Source: Actinomycetes bacterium (GTDB lineage: Bacteria; Actinomycetota; Actinomycetes; Streptosporangiales; Streptosporangiaceae). From it: a stretch of 6,920 nucleotides of DNA. The position numbers were made by a program, and so were the translations under genes. Shown one piece after another: positions 5,007 through 6,920 of this stretch (the first letter of the stretch is position 1; each line of letters starts with the position of its first letter). The stretch is from assembly GCA_023425615.1 (NCBI GenBank), contig JAFACJ010000452.1, forward strand, positions 1 through 6,920, read 5' to 3'. Under the pieces are notes generated by a model. The model ran no database searches, was not told the origin of the DNA, and worked only from the letters and a program-made list of their open reading frames with translations.

Positions 5007-6602
5007 GTGTCAGACATCGAGCGCGCCCGCGGTCACAGCCTCGGTGACCTCCCCCGGCGGACGGCGCAGCGCCACCCGGACAAGCCTGCGATCATCGACG
5101 GCGCCACCACCCTGACCTTCGGGGAGTTCGAGGCGACGGTCGACCGTACCGCCGCGGCCATCGCGGCCGCCGGTCTGGCCAAGGGCGACAGGCTCGCGCT
5201 GCTGTCGCACAACTGCTGGCAGTTCGCGGTGCTCGACTTCGCCGCCGCCCGGGTCGGCGTCATCCTCGTTCCCATCAACTTCATGCTGGGCGCCGAGGAG
5301 ATCGCCTTCATCCTCGAACAGTCCGGTGCCAAGGGCTTCGTGGTAGAGGACGGCCTCCTGGCGGTGGCCGAGAAGGCGCTCGACCAGCTCGACGGTGTGT
5401 CCGCGGAGGCGGCCGTCAAGGTTCGCCTCGTCATTCCGCTCCGCGGTGAGCCCGTTCCCACCGGCTGGACCGACCTCGCCGAATGGACGTCGTACGACGG
5501 CACCGCGCCCGACGTCCACGTCGCCGACGACGACCCGGTCCGGATGATGTTCACCTCGGGTACCGAGTCGCGTCCCAAGGGGGCGCTGCTGTCGAGCCGT
5601 TCGCTGATGTGGCACTACGTCTCGTGCGTCGTCGGCGGTGAGATGAGCGCCGACGACGTCGAGTTGCACACGCTGCCGCTCTACCACTGCGCCCAGCTCG
5701 ACTGCTTCCTGGGCGTGGACGTCTATCTCGGCGCCACCTCGATCATCCTGCCCGGCCCGGACCCTGCCGCCGTGCTGCGGGCGATCGAGGAGCACCGGGT
5801 CACGAAGTACTTCGCGCCCCCGCCGGTGTGGATCAGCCTGCTGCGCTCCCCCGACTTCGACACGCGCGACCTGTCCAGCCTGCGGAAGGGCTACTACGGC
5901 GCCTCGCCGATGCCGGTCGCGGTCCTGAAGGAGATGCAGCGGCGGCTCCCCGGCGTGCGGCTCTGGAACTTCTACGGGCAGACCGAGATCGCCCCGCTCG
6001 GCACCCTGCTCGGCCCTGAGGAGCAGGTCTCCCACGCAGGCTCCGCGGGGCGGGCCGCGCTCAACGTGGAGACCAGGATCGTCGACGACAACGACGTCCC
6101 CGTGCCGGCCGGGACGATCGGCGAGATCGTGCACCGCACACCCCACGCCACGCTCGGTTACTACAAGCAGCCGGAGAAGACCGCGGAGGCGTTCCGCACC
6201 GGCTGGTTCCACTCCGGCGACCTCGGATATCTCACCGAGGACGGCTACCTCTACGTCGTCGACCGGAAGAAGGACATGATCAAGACCGGTGGTGAGAACG
6301 TCGCCACCCGCGAGGTCGAGGAGGCGATCTACACCCTCGACGGCGTCGCCGAGGTGGCGGTCTTCGCCGTCCCCCACCCGCGCTGGGTCGAGGCCGTCAC
6401 CGCCGTCGTGGTGCCGAAGCCCGGCGTGGAGCTGACCCCCGAGCAGGTCTCCGGGCACGCCCGCGCCAAACTGGCCGGCTTCAAGACGCCGAAGTACGTC
6501 GTCATCGCCGACACGCTGCCCAAGAACCCCTCGGGCAAGGTCCTCAAACGCCGGCTACGTGAGGAGCACGCCCGCATCGCCGACGACCGCGAGCCGCGCT
6601 GA
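5007..6602 (+). CDS. AMP-forming acyl-CoA synthetase (FadD-like, ANL superfamily)
   Basis: This 531-aa enzyme should activate a carboxylic acid to its acyl-adenylate with ATP and then transfer the acyl group to coenzyme A in the cytoplasm. The core motifs are present: the P-loop FTSGTESRPKG (residues 182-192), the ATP-binding NFYGQTE (321-327), the GWFHSGDLGYLTEDGYLYVV segment with Asp405 for the ribose, the hinge region DRKKDMIKTGGENV (419-432), and the C-terminal PKNPSGKVLKR with the adenylation lysine Lys511. The P-loop has Glu-Ser where most family members have Thr-Gly. Length and domain order are normal for a medium/long-chain or aromatic acyl-CoA ligase; substrate cannot be assigned. 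No carrier-protein or membrane domain is attached. The start GTG has AGAGGAG upstream. The gene follows the TetR gene and the 16-bp palindrome, suggesting repression relieved by an acid or acyl-CoA. A fatty-acid, steroid side-chain or polyketide-starter role are alternatives. Confidence 0.95.
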   Translation: MSDIERARGHSLGDLPRRTAQRHPDKPAIIDGATTLTFGEFEATVDRTAAAIAAAGLAKGDRLALLSHNCWQFAVLDFAAARVGVILVPINFMLGAEEIAFILEQSGAKGFVVEDGLLAVAEKALDQLDGVSAEAAVKVRLVIPLRGEPVPTGWTDLAEWTSYDGTAPDVHVADDDPVRMMFTSGTESRPKGALLSSRSLMWHYVSCVVGGEMSADDVELHTLPLYHCAQLDCFLGVDVYLGATSIILPGPDPAAVLRAIEEHRVTKYFAPPPVWISLLRSPDFDTRDLSSLRKGYYGASPMPVAVLKEMQRRLPGVRLWNFYGQTEIAPLGTLLGPEEQVSHAGSAGRAALNVETRIVDDNDVPVPAGTIGEIVHRTPHATLGYYKQPEKTAEAFRTGWFHSGDLGYLTEDGYLYVVDRKKDMIKTGGENVATREVEEAIYTLDGVAEVAVFAVPHPRWVEAVTAVVVPKPGVELTPEQVSGHARAKLAGFKTPKYVVIADTLPKNPSGKVLKRRLREEHARIADDREPR

Positions 6603-6611
6603 CCACCGTGC

Positions 6612-6639
6612 CCGGCCGTGACGGACTCGTGACGGCCGG
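6612..6639 (+). terminator. candidate hairpin terminator after the acyl-CoA synthetase gene
   Basis: CCGGCCGT (6612-6619) pairs perfectly with ACGGCCGG (6632-6639) across a 12-base loop, beginning 9 bases after the stop codon. The loop is long and there is no T-tract, so this is a moderate call. Confidence 0.5.
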
Positions 6640-6777
6640 CCTCTCGGCGAGCTGGACGTCCGTGCCGCTCACCGAGGCGACCGCGCCCACCGTCACCGGA
6701 TCGCCGTCGGTCACCTCGATCGTGCAGGAGTCCAGCGCGAGACCCGCATCGCGGGCGGCGAAGGACGGGAGCGGGCG
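6620..6777 (-). pseudogene. possible remnant of a minus-strand gene
   Basis: One minus-strand frame, open from just after a TAA at 6778-6780, reads like real protein: AARDAGLALDSCTIEVTDGD followed by PVTVGAVASVSGTDVQLAER. It has no ATG, and the first GTG comes only after DSCTIE. The frame then runs on into the antisense of the synthetase gene with no sensible C-terminus, stopping at 6544-6546. Third positions are nearly all G or C, and by hand count first positions are somewhat richer in GC than second, as in genuine actinomycete genes on this strand. The plus-strand frame from GTG 6608 shares the same third positions but has the reverse first/second pattern. This may be a decayed fragment left by a rearrangement. 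I cannot name the parent family. Confidence 0.28.
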
Positions 6778-6920
6778 TTATCAAGGGCTCAAAACGGTGT
6801 CCTATCGGGCATGCCCGGGTCGGCGCACCCGCGATCCGGCGGGTGACGATCACGAAGTGGTGCCTCTCGGGCGAGGCAGGTCGATTTGGGGTGGGTGGAT
6901 AGGTTTCTGCTGACGACGGG
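6778..6920. other. window end with small inverted repeats, no gene seen
   Basis: No supported gene is visible in this end segment. It contains a 12-bp perfect palindrome CGGGCATGCCCG (6806-6817), a 7-bp stem CACCCGC/GCGGGTG with a 6-base loop (6826-6845), and a 6-bp stem TGCCTC/GAGGCA with a 6-base loop (6861-6878). The repeats could be terminators or operators for a gene beyond the window. Confidence 0.4.

Noticed and set aside
5010..6458. 482-codon minus-strand open frame opposite the acyl-CoA synthetase
   Set aside because: It is the antisense shadow of a gene with intact ANL motifs; its translation is rich in Gly, Arg, Val and Asp with no recognisable domain.
6608..6913. 101-codon plus-strand frame after the synthetase
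   Set aside because: Ser/Thr/Pro-rich translation, starts 6 bases after the synthetase stop and crosses the candidate terminator, and its second codon positions are richer in GC than its first, opposite to a real gene.

Overview
The window is high-GC DNA with strongly GC-biased third codon positions. Its gene types (stand-alone Roadblock/LC7 protein, small secreted protein, TetR regulator next to an acyl-CoA synthetase) and occasional GTG/TTG starts suggest a filamentous actinomycete, perhaps Streptomyces- or Streptosporangium-like. The genus cannot be fixed from this sequence.

Layout. (1) 110-841 (+): a HAD-superfamily hydrolase, preceded by a possible 29-codon leader ORF with a good ribosome binding site. 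(2) 854-1132 (-): a small secreted two-cysteine protein, convergent with the hydrolase and only 12 bases from it. (3) 1133-1525: an AT-richer intergenic stretch with a 12-bp palindrome, a perfect 8-bp-stem hairpin and a plausible vegetative promoter. (4) 1526-1897 (+): a 123-aa Roadblock/LC7 protein, closed by a perfect 14-bp-stem hairpin. (5) 3963 down to 2006 (-): a two-gene unit. Its first gene encodes an RNase HI-fold domain in which all four catalytic acidic positions appear replaced, joined to a long helical C-terminal region. Its second gene encodes an acidic protein I cannot place in a family. (6) 4284-4874 (+): a TetR-type regulator with a divergent recognition region, transcribed away from (5). 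(7) 5007-6602 (+): an AMP-forming acyl-CoA synthetase, with a perfect 16-bp palindrome over its putative promoter. (8) 6603-6920: a hairpin after the synthetase, a coding-like minus-strand remnant without a usable start, and several small inverted repeats.

How the genes may work together. The TetR gene and the synthetase look like a local regulator-target pair, with the 16-bp palindrome as the likely operator. The pseudo-RNase H gene and its downstream partner look co-transcribed and are the least explained part of the window. The inferred loss of the catalytic tetrad suggests nucleic-acid or protein binding rather than RNA cleavage. The hydrolase, secreted protein and Roadblock protein show no obvious functional link to these. 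No RNA genes, CRISPR arrays, transposases or integrases were recognised.
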